A stretch of DNA of 32,045 nt from Acetobacteraceae bacterium (lineage in GTDB: Bacteria; Pseudomonadota; Alphaproteobacteria; Acetobacterales; Acetobacteraceae). Position 1 is the stretch's first letter; the number at the start of each line of letters is the position of its first letter. The stretch spans positions 1 through 32,045 of the forward strand of contig DAIDIQ010000080.1 of NCBI GenBank assembly GCA_027459285.1, read 5' to 3'. Below, in pieces: positions 18,001 through 25,085 of the stretch. Both the position numbers and the translations under genes were made by a program. Below the pieces are notes generated by a model. It was not told the DNA's origin. It searched no databases and saw only the letters and a program-made list of their open reading frames with translations.

Positions 18001-18125
18001 TAGGTAATATCCGGCAGCGCCGAGACCGGCAGCAGCGGAAGGCAGGCAAGCCCGCCGAGAAACAAGGCCGCCATCAGCAGGGCAGTGCCGATCGGCCTCG
18101 TTATGAACGGCGCCGACAGGCTCAT
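15054..18125 (-). CDS. RND efflux permease, MdtB-like
   Basis: Second RND permease, 1023 residues from the ATG at 18125. That ATG overlaps the membrane fusion protein's TGA (ATGA); the open frame reaching 18275 is a shadow extension. The start MSLSAPFITRPIGTALLMAA matches the MdtB/multidrug RND N-terminus. LPDITYPAMQV (37-47), TAPLERQLGLIPGLTQM (64-80) and the proton-relay Asp401/Asp402 in TGFVVDDAIVMIENI are intact. The C-terminal half has VLGSLYESFLHPVTILSTLPSA (shown in two parts in the family alignment) and IGIVLLIGIVKKNAIMMVDFA. Each Asp pair sits at the same residue number in both permeases, consistent with an old duplication. It probably pairs with the next gene's product in a heterotrimer fed by the fusion protein. 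Confidence 0.92.
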   Translation of the reverse strand: MSLSAPFITRPIGTALLMAALFLGGLACLPLLPVSALPDITYPAMQVRSFMPGASADVMQATVTAPLERQLGLIPGLTQMTAVSGGGASVITLQFSLATRLDIAEQDVQAAINQAATLLPPDLPEPPVYTKINPADAPVMTLALTSPTLTRMALTEVAERELLPRLAEVPGMGHVQISGAQRPAIRVAADPRKLASQGLSMEALRLAIAGINSNAPKGMLQGNMRAYGVDATDQIVSAKVYRASVIAFRNNAAVRLGDVARVWRGPEDPARAAWLNRTPAVLLTLYREPGANVIRVAARTSASLARLRPLLPAGVRLTIASDRTVAIRAAIRQLGFELAAAVGLVGLVLLLFLRRPLVALIPALSVPISLAATLGFLYLAGYGIDTLSVMAMTIATGFVVDDAIVMIENITRLAEGGLAPRAAALQGARQIGFTIVSLTVSLVAVLIPLLFMQDVIGRMFREFAMTLAATILISALVSLSLVPMLCARLSAAPAASGAEPRATAFWLAAYDRALRWVFAHQRPVLAAAVAMTLAAPLLGLVARHRLFPVQDTGTLIGVTEAAPDISFTSMAALQDRLAARLLADRHVRRLTSFIGVDGDNPSLSQGRLLIDLAPRGRRPGAARVMAELRQAAAGLPGLTLRLHPLQALTVDTLVTPGLYQLRVSGGDRAALDRYVARLTGALARLPQLADPADFLPAAGRFRRLAVDRASAARLGISPALVDNVLYDMFGERIAATIFTRASQYRVILTADTDGAGLGAVYLPSAAGQGGAVPLAAVASEATVRGKLALMRVNQEPATVISFNVGAGHALSEAMAAIRRTVAAMPPPPGVTWAFTGGAAAMTRIGASEISLVLAAIIVMYIVLGSLYESFLHPVTILSTLPSAAIGALVALWLAGEPLGIMGVIGIVLLIGIVKKNAIMMVDFALVAEREAGMSPQAAIHRAAKLRLRPILMTSLAALFAALPLALAEGSGAELRRPLGIAIVGGLIVSQALTLFTTPVIYLAVDRLGRRRARRRGFWQGAAG

Positions 18126-19336
18126 TGGCCGGCCGGCGCCGGTTGCGGGCGCACGGTCTCGCCGGGGCTCAGCCGGTCGGCGCCATCCACCACCACCCGC
18201 GCCCCCGGGGCAAGCCCGCCCGCAATCGCCCGCGTCGCGCCATTGCGCGCGGCCAGGCGCACGTCCACCGGCCACACCCGGTCATGCAAATCCAGGCGCC
18301 AGACGAAATTCCCTTGCGGGCCATGCATCACCGCCGCGTCCGGCACCAGCACCGTCCCGGTAATCGTGCCGAGCGTGATCCGCGCATTCACGAACTGGTT
18401 GGGATAGAGGTGGCCTTCCCGGTTATCGAACATCGCCCGCAGCCGGATGGTGCCGGTGGTCGGGTCGATCTGGCTGTCCACCGCGGTCAGCACGCCGCTC
18501 GCCAGACGCTGGCGGTCGGTGCGGTCATAGGCGCTCACCCGCAGCTTATGCCCGTTCACATATGCCGCCAGCAGCGGCGGCAGGTCATCCTCCGGCAGGG
18601 TGAATTCCACCGTGATCGGCGCCTGCTCGGTGATCGTCGCGATGCCGGTCACATCGGTGGTCTGCACGTAATTGCCGGCATCCACCGCGCGCAGCCCGAT
18701 CCGGCCGGTGATGGGTGCCGTTATCCTGGCATAGCCGAGATTGAGCCGGGCATTGTCCACCGCCGCCTGGTCGGCGGCAACCGTGCCCTGATATTCCTGC
18801 ACGAGATAGAACTGGGTATCCACCTGCTGGCGGGCAATCGAGTCCTGGGCGCGTAATTTCTGGTAGCGGGCCAGATCGGCCTCGGCGCCTGCCAGCAGGG
18901 CCTGGTCGTGCGCCAGTTGCCCCTGTGCCTGGGCCAGCGCCACCTGGAATGGCCGCGGGTCGATCTCGGCCAGCAGATCGCCCTTATGAACCATCTGTCC
19001 CTCATGGAAATCCACCGCAACCAGAATACCATTCACCTGCGGGCGCAGCACCACGGTCGCCATCGGCACCACATTGCCAAGCCCCTCGCGCATGATCGGC
19101 AGGGCGCCCGCGCGGGCCACGGAAATTCCCACAAAGGGCGCGGGCGGCGCCGGCAGGCGCAAAGCCCCCCTGCCATTCAGCCATGGTCGCGCCACCACGA
19201 AAGCCAAAGTCCCGCCAATCAGCAGCAACGGCAGCAGCAAGGGCAACAGGCGCGGGCGCTTCCGTGTCAGCGGTGTCATCAGGCGGCGCGCGGTCTTTGC
19301 ATCGCCGCGCGCGCGGGTTTCGATATTGCCGTCCAT
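18122..19336 (-). CDS. RND efflux membrane fusion protein, MdtA-like
   Basis: Periplasmic adaptor of 404 residues linking the RND permeases to the outer-membrane channel. A single N-terminal membrane anchor (about 27-48, LLPLLLPLLLIGGTLAFVVA) follows a basic stretch. The split biotinyl-lipoyl domain begins at VVLRPQVNGILVAVDFHEGQ and closes with the ARITAPITGRIGLRAVDAG segment. Between them is a coiled-coil hairpin rich in Ala/Gln (QAQGQLAHDQALLAGAEADL). A beta-barrel domain with YDRTDRQRLASG and DPTTGTIRLRA follows. The ATG at 19336 is chosen because AGGGAG lies seven bases upstream; a further in-frame ATG at 19378 would add 14 residues of no family similarity. It is the first gene of the efflux operon, behind a 165-bp regulatory gap next to the two-component system. 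Confidence 0.92.
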   Translation of the reverse strand: MDGNIETRARGDAKTARRLMTPLTRKRPRLLPLLLPLLLIGGTLAFVVARPWLNGRGALRLPAPPAPFVGISVARAGALPIMREGLGNVVPMATVVLRPQVNGILVAVDFHEGQMVHKGDLLAEIDPRPFQVALAQAQGQLAHDQALLAGAEADLARYQKLRAQDSIARQQVDTQFYLVQEYQGTVAADQAAVDNARLNLGYARITAPITGRIGLRAVDAGNYVQTTDVTGIATITEQAPITVEFTLPEDDLPPLLAAYVNGHKLRVSAYDRTDRQRLASGVLTAVDSQIDPTTGTIRLRAMFDNREGHLYPNQFVNARITLGTITGTVLVPDAAVMHGPQGNFVWRLDLHDRVWPVDVRLAARNGATRAIAGGLAPGARVVVDGADRLSPGETVRPQPAPAGQ

Positions 19337-19404
19337 CGCCCGTCTCCCTTTGTCCGGCAGGCAGGGCCAGACTGCCATGCCAACCTGACCAGTGTCTGAG
19401 ACGA

Positions 19405-19443
19405 GCCAGACATTATATGGAAACTTCCGGCCACCCGGCCGGA
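19405..19443 (-). promoter_or_regulatory. Candidate promoter and operator of the efflux operon
   Basis: On the minus strand a perfect TATAAT (19412-19417) lies about 75 bp before the membrane fusion gene start. No consensus -35 is present at 17 bp, which would suit an activator-dependent promoter. Just upstream is a perfect hairpin TCCGGCC-ACCC-GGCCGGA (19426-19443), and just downstream GTCTG...CAGAC half-sites (19394-19410). The hairpin could also end transcription of the kinase gene. The rest of 19337-19501 shows nothing else recognisable. Confidence 0.35.
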
Positions 19444-19501
19444 GATGGCCGTATTCCCCGCGAAAAACGGCACAAGCGCGGGAATTCGGCTGGCGTCGGC
19501 C

Positions 19502-20887
19502 TCAGGCGGGCACGGGTCGCGGCATCGGGCGCGTATCGGCGGTCAGTGTCAAACTCAGCACGAAGCGGGCGCCGCCGCCCGGCACGTCCTCCACGGTCAC
19601 GCGGCCGTCATGCAGGGCCATCACCCCGCTGACAATCGCAAGGCCAAGCCCGGCGCCGCCCGCGTGCGGCGCCTCGGCGCGCCAGAAGGGCTGAAAAATC
19701 CGCGCCTTGTCCTCGTCACTGACGCCCGGCCCGTGATCCTCGACGGTAATCGTGGCCCCCGGCCCCACCTGCACCCGGACGCAATCTCCCGGCGGGGTAA
19801 ATCTCAGCGCATTCTCCACCAGGTTGCGCACGGCGCTGTTCAACGCCGCCTCGTTGCCCCGCACCACCGGTTGGGAAATTACCTCCAGCATCAACTGCCG
19901 GCGGGTCTGATCGGCCAGCGGCACCAGATCGGCCAGCACCTCGCGCACCAGCGGCACCAGGGCCAGCGGCGCCATCTCGCCCACCTGCCGGCTCTGCACC
20001 CGCGCGGTCAGCAGCATCTGCGCCACCGCCCGGCTCATGCGGTCGATATCGCGTTCGAGAAATTGCCGGGCTTCACCCGGTGGCAGCCCCTCCACCCGCG
20101 CGCGCAGCACCGCCAGGGGGGTGCGCAATTCATGCGCCGCGTTGGCGGCAAAGCGGCGCTGCGCCGCCACATCCGCCTCCAGCCGGGCCAGCGCCTGGTT
20201 GACGGCGTGGATCAGCGGCAGCACCTCGCTGGCAATCTCGTCGGTGCCCACACGCTGCCCCGGCGCATCGACCGAAACCCGCGCCGCCTCGGCCGAGGCG
20301 CGCCGCAGCGGTCGCAGGCGGCGGCGCAGCGTAAGCCACGTCACCAAGATCGCCAGAGTCAGCGCCGGCAGAAAGCACGGAATTATCTCCTGGGTGAACT
20401 CGTCGGTCAGGCCGAGAATCTCTATCTGTTCACGGCTCATCGGCATCTGCAGAATGATCCGGAATGCCTGGCCATCATGGTGCACGGTCTGCACCGTGCG
20501 CACGGTCAGCCCGTCCTCGACCAGGCTGATGCGCGAATTCAGCACCGCGTCGGCCGGGCTGTTCAGCAGCGCCGGCAGCAGGCCCGCCGAGGATCCCGCG
20601 ACCAGCCGGTTCGAGGGCAGGGCAATCGCCGCAATGCCCGCGCCGCGCGTCTGGCGCGCCATCATGCGCCGGGTCGCGGCATTGAAAGTGAAGCCGCCAT
20701 CCGCCGTGCGGTGAATATGCTGGCCGATGCTGGCGGCACGCTCGCCCACTTCCTCAAGCGCATGAAATTGCGCGTCGTTCTTGATCAGAAACAGGTAAAC
20801 GACGCCGAACAGCAGAAATGAGCCGAGAAATATCGCGCTCAGCCGAAGCAGAAGCTGGCGCTCCAGTGAAAACGCGCGGTGCGTCAT
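19502..20887 (-). CDS. Two-component sensor histidine kinase
   Basis: Inner-membrane sensor kinase of 461 residues (QseC/PmrB-like layout). Two membrane segments at about 13-35 and 168-188 bound a periplasmic sensor region of roughly 130 residues with no recognisable ligand motif. A HAMP-like linker (LRRRLRPLRRASAEAARV) leads to the H-box FAANAAHELRTPLAVLRA with the phospho-accepting His252. The ATPase domain shows the N-box NLVENALRFTP, G1 VEDHGPGVSDEDKARIF, the F-box FQPFWRAE and G2 GAGLGLAIV. All motifs for kinase activity are present. Its start overlaps the response-regulator stop by ATGA. Its neighbour on the other side is the RND efflux operon, so control of that pump in answer to envelope stress is the likely role, by analogy with BaeS. 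Confidence 0.92.
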   Translation of the reverse strand: MTHRAFSLERQLLLRLSAIFLGSFLLFGVVYLFLIKNDAQFHALEEVGERAASIGQHIHRTADGGFTFNAATRRMMARQTRGAGIAAIALPSNRLVAGSSAGLLPALLNSPADAVLNSRISLVEDGLTVRTVQTVHHDGQAFRIILQMPMSREQIEILGLTDEFTQEIIPCFLPALTLAILVTWLTLRRRLRPLRRASAEAARVSVDAPGQRVGTDEIASEVLPLIHAVNQALARLEADVAAQRRFAANAAHELRTPLAVLRARVEGLPPGEARQFLERDIDRMSRAVAQMLLTARVQSRQVGEMAPLALVPLVREVLADLVPLADQTRRQLMLEVISQPVVRGNEAALNSAVRNLVENALRFTPPGDCVRVQVGPGATITVEDHGPGVSDEDKARIFQPFWRAEAPHAGGAGLGLAIVSGVMALHDGRVTVEDVPGGGARFVLSLTLTADTRPMPRPVPA

Positions 20888-21591
20888 GGGTCGGCGGCCA
20901 TGTCCGGCGCCGCCGCCGCGGTCGTCGCCACCAGCCGGTAGCCCACGCCGCGCACCACCCGGATCTCGATCGTCGCCCCCTCACCCGCCAGCCGCCGCCG
21001 CAACCGCGACACGCTGCTTTCCAGCACGTTCGACTGGCGTTCCTCGTTCATGGCGTAAATCGCGTCCTCCAGGGTCTCGCGCGTGATCACCCGGCCATCC
21101 GCGCGCATCAGCGCCTCCAGCGCCGCCAGTTCGCGCCGCGGCAGCAGCACCGGCCGGGCATCGATTTCCACGGCACAGCTCACGCAATTGAACCGGACAT
21201 TGCCCAGCGCCAGCTCCACCCCCAGCGCCCGCCCCGGCCGGCGCAGCACCGCGCGAATCCGCGCCACCAGCTCATCGAGCGCGAACGGTTTCACGATGTA
21301 ATCATCGGCCCCGCCATGCAGCCCCGCCACCCGGTCCTGCACCGCATCCGCCGCCGACACCACGATCACCGGCGTCTCATTGCGCTTCGCCCGCAGCCGC
21401 CTCAGCAGGTCGAGCCCATTGCCATCCGGCAGGCGCTGGTCCAGCAGCACCAGGTCATACCCCCCCGCCGACACGAAATCCGCCGCCGTCGCCACATCCG
21501 TTGCGAGGTCAGCGGAAAGTCCCAGCCGGGCCAGATTGGCCAGCAACAACCGCCCCAGCTCCGGCTCATCCTCCACGACCAACAGGCGCAT
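20884..21591 (-). CDS. Two-component response regulator, OmpR/PhoB family
   Basis: DNA-binding regulator of 235 residues. The receiver domain has the acidic pair in VVEDEPE (Glu7/Asp8), phospho-accepting Asp51 (LLDQRLPDGNG), Ser79 and Lys101 (YIVKPF). The C-terminal winged helix starts near LPRRELAALEALM, with recognition-helix region ERQSNVLESSVSRLRRRL and the final wing RVVRGVGYRL, as in the OmpR family. The ATG at 21591 is preceded by a G-rich ribosome site (GGGGATGG); the open frame to 21729 adds nothing family-like. It is the first gene of the pair and probably controls itself and the downstream efflux operon. Three copies of TTGCGA lie upstream and are candidate binding sites. Confidence 0.92.
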   Translation of the reverse strand: MRLLVVEDEPELGRLLLANLARLGLSADLATDVATAADFVSAGGYDLVLLDQRLPDGNGLDLLRRLRAKRNETPVIVVSAADAVQDRVAGLHGGADDYIVKPFALDELVARIRAVLRRPGRALGVELALGNVRFNCVSCAVEIDARPVLLPRRELAALEALMRADGRVITRETLEDAIYAMNEERQSNVLESSVSRLRRRLAGEGATIEIRVVRGVGYRLVATTAAAAPDMAADP

Positions 21592-21664
21592 GATCCATCC
21601 CCCCCCGATACGCTTGGGTTCGGACATGAAACTACGCCGGCAAACCTTACGGCAGAATGATCTA

Positions 21665-21702
21665 TCGCAATCCGCCGCCTCAACCTGTCGCAAGTTTCGC
21701 AA
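21665..21702 (-). promoter_or_regulatory. Three TTGCGA repeats upstream of the response regulator
   Basis: TTGCGA occurs on the minus strand at 21697-21702, 21688-21693 and 21665-21670. The first two are 9 bp apart and the third 23 bp further on, ending about 74 bp before the regulator's start. Direct hexamer repeats are the usual form of OmpR-family operators. The hexamer is not seen in the gap before the efflux operon. Confidence 0.35.
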
Positions 21703-21746
21703 GCCCTGGTTAGGGCCTCGGCAGGACAATCAATCCGGTGCCGGCG

Positions 21747-21827
21747 CTTACCGGCGTGATCAGCGATGGTAGTACTATCGCACCCATAGCGCATTTGCAT
21801 CATGACGGCGCGGCACCGACGGTGTAG
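21747..21827 (+). pseudogene. Fragment of a paralogue of the downstream HAF-like gene
   Basis: Twenty-six codons, ending in TAG, align without gaps to codons 64-89 of the secreted repeat protein that starts 91 bp downstream. By hand count 57 of 78 bases and 14 of 26 residues match; the last 20 bases (ACGGCGCGGCACCGACGGTG) are identical. IAHLHHDGAAPTV-stop corresponds to IPHLYQYGAAPTVQ. No start codon with a ribosome site and no match further upstream are seen, so it looks like a leftover of a duplicated gene or of a recombination event. Confidence 0.6.
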
Positions 21828-21858
21828 CCTGGAAAATGGAAGAGCCTTGTGGGTTTCC

Positions 21859-21884
21859 TGGCAGCCGGGCAGACCGGGCTGCCA
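21859..21884 (+). other. Hairpin in the leader of the HAF-like gene
   Basis: Perfect 8-bp inverted repeat TGGCAGCC / GGCTGCCA around a 10-nt loop, ending 23 bases before the ribosome site of the next gene. No T-run follows. It may be an mRNA leader structure or a weak terminator. Confidence 0.35.
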
Positions 21885-21917
21885 ACCAGATATACGCATT
21901 TCCCAGAAAGGGTAATC

Positions 21918-22958
21918 ATGTCGTTCATCAAATCCATTGCCTTGGCCACGGCGCTGTCTACGCTGTCGGTGGCGCCTTATGCGTTCGCCCAGACCACGTT
22001 CACCAGCCAACCCATCGTGATCGGCAAGCACGCCAACGTGCAGGCCGTGAGCATCAATGATTCCGGCGCCTATGCCGCGAATGTCTATGCCTACGGCGGC
22101 ACGCTGCTTGCCGGTGTCGTCGTCAATGGCGGCACCGTCACCACCATACCGCATCTATATCAGTACGGCGCGGCACCGACGGTGCAGGCGATCGATAATA
22201 ATGGTGATATTCTCGGTTACGAGACAGAGGGCCTGTTCGCGGTTCCGCACATGTATTTGATCCGCAATGGCGTGCTCGACCGGCGCTACAATATCGTGCT
22301 GGTCGGCAGCTTTGGCGGGCAACCGGTGCAGCCAAACCCGATCGGGTTTGCGGATGGCCGGCTGATTTTCTACACCGAGGTGGTCAGCTTCACGGCGCCG
22401 ACCGACCCGAGCTTCGGCATTCCCTCGCATCTTTTTCATTCGCCGATGTATGATCAGTTCCAGACCGCCCGCAGCATCAACAAAGCTGGCGTCGTAGCCG
22501 GCAATGATTACGGGCTTTCCGGCAATCACACCGTGTTCTTCGGCCGGTATCCGAACTTTACCCAATTGCTGCCGCCCGGCGCGGTCTCGGCTGGTGGCGG
22601 CTATGTGAACGACAAAAACGAGGTCGCCGGGTCCTATGTGGATGCCGCCGGCGTGCCGCACGGGTTTGTCTATCAGAACGGCGCCTATACCAGCTTCGAC
22701 ATGCCGACAAAGGCGAGAAAAGTGACCGTGACCGCGATCAGCGATACCGGGCGGGTTGCCGGCACCTACGTTTCGGGGTCGGGTGGCAAGCAATTTGGCT
22801 TTCTCTATAACGGCACCACCGTCAGCAGCTTTGGCACGTTTTCGGGCTTCGACAACGCGACCGTTGCCTTGAACAACAATAATCAGTTGTTGCTGGCAGT
22901 GCAAAACGGCGCCGATTGGCGGTCCTATCTGGTGACCTGCCAGGGCTCGGGCTGCTGA
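21918..22958 (+). CDS. Secreted repeat protein, HAF-like, function unknown
   Basis: Exported protein of 346 residues. The start at 21918 follows AAGGG at five bases and gives a clean signal peptide (MSFIKSIALATALSTLSV... with cleavage after AYAFA-type sequence at about residue 24); the open frame to 21849 has no such features. The mature part is built of about five to six repeats of 40-55 residues. Each repeat carries an Asx/Gly turn motif, then a G-x-Y/V strand and a hydrophobic strand ending in NG: INDSGAYAANVYAYG, IDNNGDILGYE, INKAGVVAGNDYG, VNDKNEVAGSYVDAAG and ISDTGRVAGTYVSGSG. This resembles the extracellular HAF repeat family and would fold as a beta-propeller-like structure. Two cysteines (341, 346) near the C-terminus could form a disulfide. 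No catalytic motif is seen. It is a lone plus-strand gene, convergent with the OPT transporter. Confidence 0.72.
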   Translation: MSFIKSIALATALSTLSVAPYAFAQTTFTSQPIVIGKHANVQAVSINDSGAYAANVYAYGGTLLAGVVVNGGTVTTIPHLYQYGAAPTVQAIDNNGDILGYETEGLFAVPHMYLIRNGVLDRRYNIVLVGSFGGQPVQPNPIGFADGRLIFYTEVVSFTAPTDPSFGIPSHLFHSPMYDQFQTARSINKAGVVAGNDYGLSGNHTVFFGRYPNFTQLLPPGAVSAGGGYVNDKNEVAGSYVDAAGVPHGFVYQNGAYTSFDMPTKARKVTVTAISDTGRVAGTYVSGSGGKQFGFLYNGTTVSSFGTFSGFDNATVALNNNNQLLLAVQNGADWRSYLVTCQGSGC

Positions 22959-23006
22959 GATCTGCGCGCGACCGGTTTTTACTCACCAGTCGAGAAACTA
23001 TCGCTC

Positions 23007-23039
23007 ATGCCAACGGTCAGAAAGAATGACCGTTGGCAT
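23007..23039. terminator. Bidirectional hairpin across the end of the OPT gene
   Basis: Perfect 13-bp stem ATGCCAACGGTCA / TGACCGTTGGCAT with a 7-nt loop GAAAGAA, between two convergent genes. The OPT stop codon (23017-23019) lies inside it, so the stem encodes the last residues of the transporter. No T-run follows on either strand. It may terminate both transcripts or protect their 3' ends. Confidence 0.6.
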
Positions 23040-25029
23040 CGATCGTCGGCGGGCGTGCTTCGGCCCGCCGCCAGATCGCCCAATAAACCGTGAGCGGCAC
23101 GGCAAAGAACGCGAGTAGCGCCAGCCAGTCGGACCAGGCGGCAAAGCCTGGTCCGACCACCGCGAGCGGCGATGCCTCGTTGGTGGCCACGATCAGCCCC
23201 GCCATCAGCACCTGAAACAGGCTTTCCCCGACGATCAGGCCACTGGCCACCAGCACCCCCAGGCGCTTGCGCGCCTCACCCGCCGGCCCGCTGGCCAAAG
23301 CGCGCCGGTCATGGAAATACCCGATCACGGCGCCCACGATCAGCGGTGTGGTTACCGCGCTCGGCAGATAAATCGCCAAGGCAACACCCAGTGGCGGGCA
23401 CGACATTTTGCGCGTGCCGTGCCGCAACGCCTCGTCGAGCCCGACCAGCAACGCGCCCACCAGCACGCCCACGCCGAGCATCGACCAATCGAGATTACCC
23501 TCGATCACGCCGCGGGCGAGCGTGCTGATCAGCACGGCTTGCGGCGCGGGCAGGGGGGTTGCCGAGATGGCGTGGTTGTGCGCGCCGGCGAAGCCGAAGG
23601 CATGGTTCATCAGGTCAAGAATTGGCGGTATCACTAGCGCGCCCGCGAAAACGCCGATAACCAGCGCCACCTGCTGCTTCCATGGCGTGGCCTCGACCAA
23701 CTGGCCGGTTTTCAAATCCTGGAGATTATCATTGGCAATGGTGGCCACGCATTCCACCACGGCGGTCACGAACAGCGTGAAGGCGACCAGCGCCGGCGCG
23801 CCGGTGGCACCCACATGGGCGCGCGCCAGCAAATTCAGCAACACCGCGGCCCCCAGCACGCTCAATATGCACAGGCCGGAAATCGGGCTGTTGGAACTGC
23901 CGATCAACCCGGCCATGGCGCCGCACACGGCGGCGACCAGAAACCCGGCAAGCACCACATAGACCATGCCGGCCGCGACCAGCGGCAGCCAGATTGGCGC
24001 CAGCGGCGTGCCGCGCAGAAACAGGCCCAGCAGCAGCGCCAAGGGCGGCAGGCAGGCCAGCATGACCGCGCCGACGATGGGCAGCGGCAAATCCCGCTCC
24101 TGCAAGGGCAGGCTGCCGCCATTGCCGCCGGCCGAAACGCGTGATGCCCGCAGCGACGATGCCAGACCGTTCCACACCGGCACCACCAGTTGCGCCAGGG
24201 TCCAGATCGACGCGGTGCCAATGGCGCCGGCGCCGATCAGCCGCACATCGTGCCCCCACACCGCCTGAGCAACCGTTGCCGCCGGGCCCGCCACCGGGTG
24301 CAGCGCGGTCAGCACCGGGGTGGCAATGCCCCAGGCGATGAATACGCCGAGCAGCATCGACAGCCCGACCGCGAGCCCGACCAGGTGGCCAACGCCGAAC
24401 AGCGCCAGCGACAACGCGCCGCCAATGCCGCTGGCGGTGGTGGGGGTGGGCCGGAAAAACCAGTCCACCTCGTCGGCCAGTAATTTCATGCCCACCATCG
24501 CCGCCGTCGCGGCCGAGGCGACGCTCGCCAGCACCAGCGCCAGCACGCCCAGCCGCGCCTCCCGCCCGGCCTCGGCATCACCCTCGGCGGCGCCGACGCG
24601 CAGCACCGCGGCGGCGGCCACGCCCTCGGGGTACGGCAGGGGGGAGTTGGTAACCATGGCCCGGCGCAGCGGCACCGTGTACATGACGCCCATGGTGCCG
24701 CCGATGGCGCAGGTGGCAAAACTCGCCCAAAAGGGAAATCCGGTCCACCAGCCGACCATCACCAGCCCGGGCAACACGAAAATGATCGAGGACAGGGTGC
24801 CGGCGGCGGACGCCACGGTCTGCACGATGTTGTTTTCCCAGATCGTGCCGCCACGCAACGCCTTCAGCGCCGCCATCGAAATCACCGCCGCGGGAATGGA
24901 ACTGGCGAAGGTCAGCCCCACCCTGAGGCCGAGATAGACATTGGCCGCCGTGAACACGGTGGTGATCAGGGCCCCCAGCACCACGCCACGCAGCGTCAGC
25001 TCACGCGCCGTCAAATCCCGCTCCGCCAT
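23017..25029 (-). CDS. OPT family oligopeptide transporter
   Basis: Polytopic inner-membrane transporter of 670 residues with about 14-16 hydrophobic segments spread along its whole length. Members of the OPT family take up oligopeptides or metal-siderophore chelates. Visible family features are the N-terminal TLRGVVLGALITTVFTAAN stretch, GGTIWENNIVQTVASAAG (in the first third), the NSPLPYPEGVAAAAVLR segment and GLIGSSNSPISG, plus NDNLQDLKTGQLVEATPWKQQ in the second half. The ATG at 25029 (MAERDLTAREL) is preferred over one at 25077 because it fits the family N-terminus; neither has a strong ribosome site. It stands alone as a transcription unit. The substrate cannot be told from sequence. 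Confidence 0.9.
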   Translation of the reverse strand: MAERDLTARELTLRGVVLGALITTVFTAANVYLGLRVGLTFASSIPAAVISMAALKALRGGTIWENNIVQTVASAAGTLSSIIFVLPGLVMVGWWTGFPFWASFATCAIGGTMGVMYTVPLRRAMVTNSPLPYPEGVAAAAVLRVGAAEGDAEAGREARLGVLALVLASVASAATAAMVGMKLLADEVDWFFRPTPTTASGIGGALSLALFGVGHLVGLAVGLSMLLGVFIAWGIATPVLTALHPVAGPAATVAQAVWGHDVRLIGAGAIGTASIWTLAQLVVPVWNGLASSLRASRVSAGGNGGSLPLQERDLPLPIVGAVMLACLPPLALLLGLFLRGTPLAPIWLPLVAAGMVYVVLAGFLVAAVCGAMAGLIGSSNSPISGLCILSVLGAAVLLNLLARAHVGATGAPALVAFTLFVTAVVECVATIANDNLQDLKTGQLVEATPWKQQVALVIGVFAGALVIPPILDLMNHAFGFAGAHNHAISATPLPAPQAVLISTLARGVIEGNLDWSMLGVGVLVGALLVGLDEALRHGTRKMSCPPLGVALAIYLPSAVTTPLIVGAVIGYFHDRRALASGPAGEARKRLGVLVASGLIVGESLFQVLMAGLIVATNEASPLAVVGPGFAAWSDWLALLAFFAVPLTVYWAIWRRAEARPPTIDANGHSF

Positions 25030-25085
25030 GCCGTCTCGTCTCCCGCCCGCTGATCCCGGAGCCACCGGCACAGCCATGAGGTCAC

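Noticed and set aside
16494-18407. 637-codon open frame on + across the MdtB-like gene
   Set aside because: Composition is Arg/Gln/His-rich with no domain; the minus strand holds a full-length permease with intact motifs.
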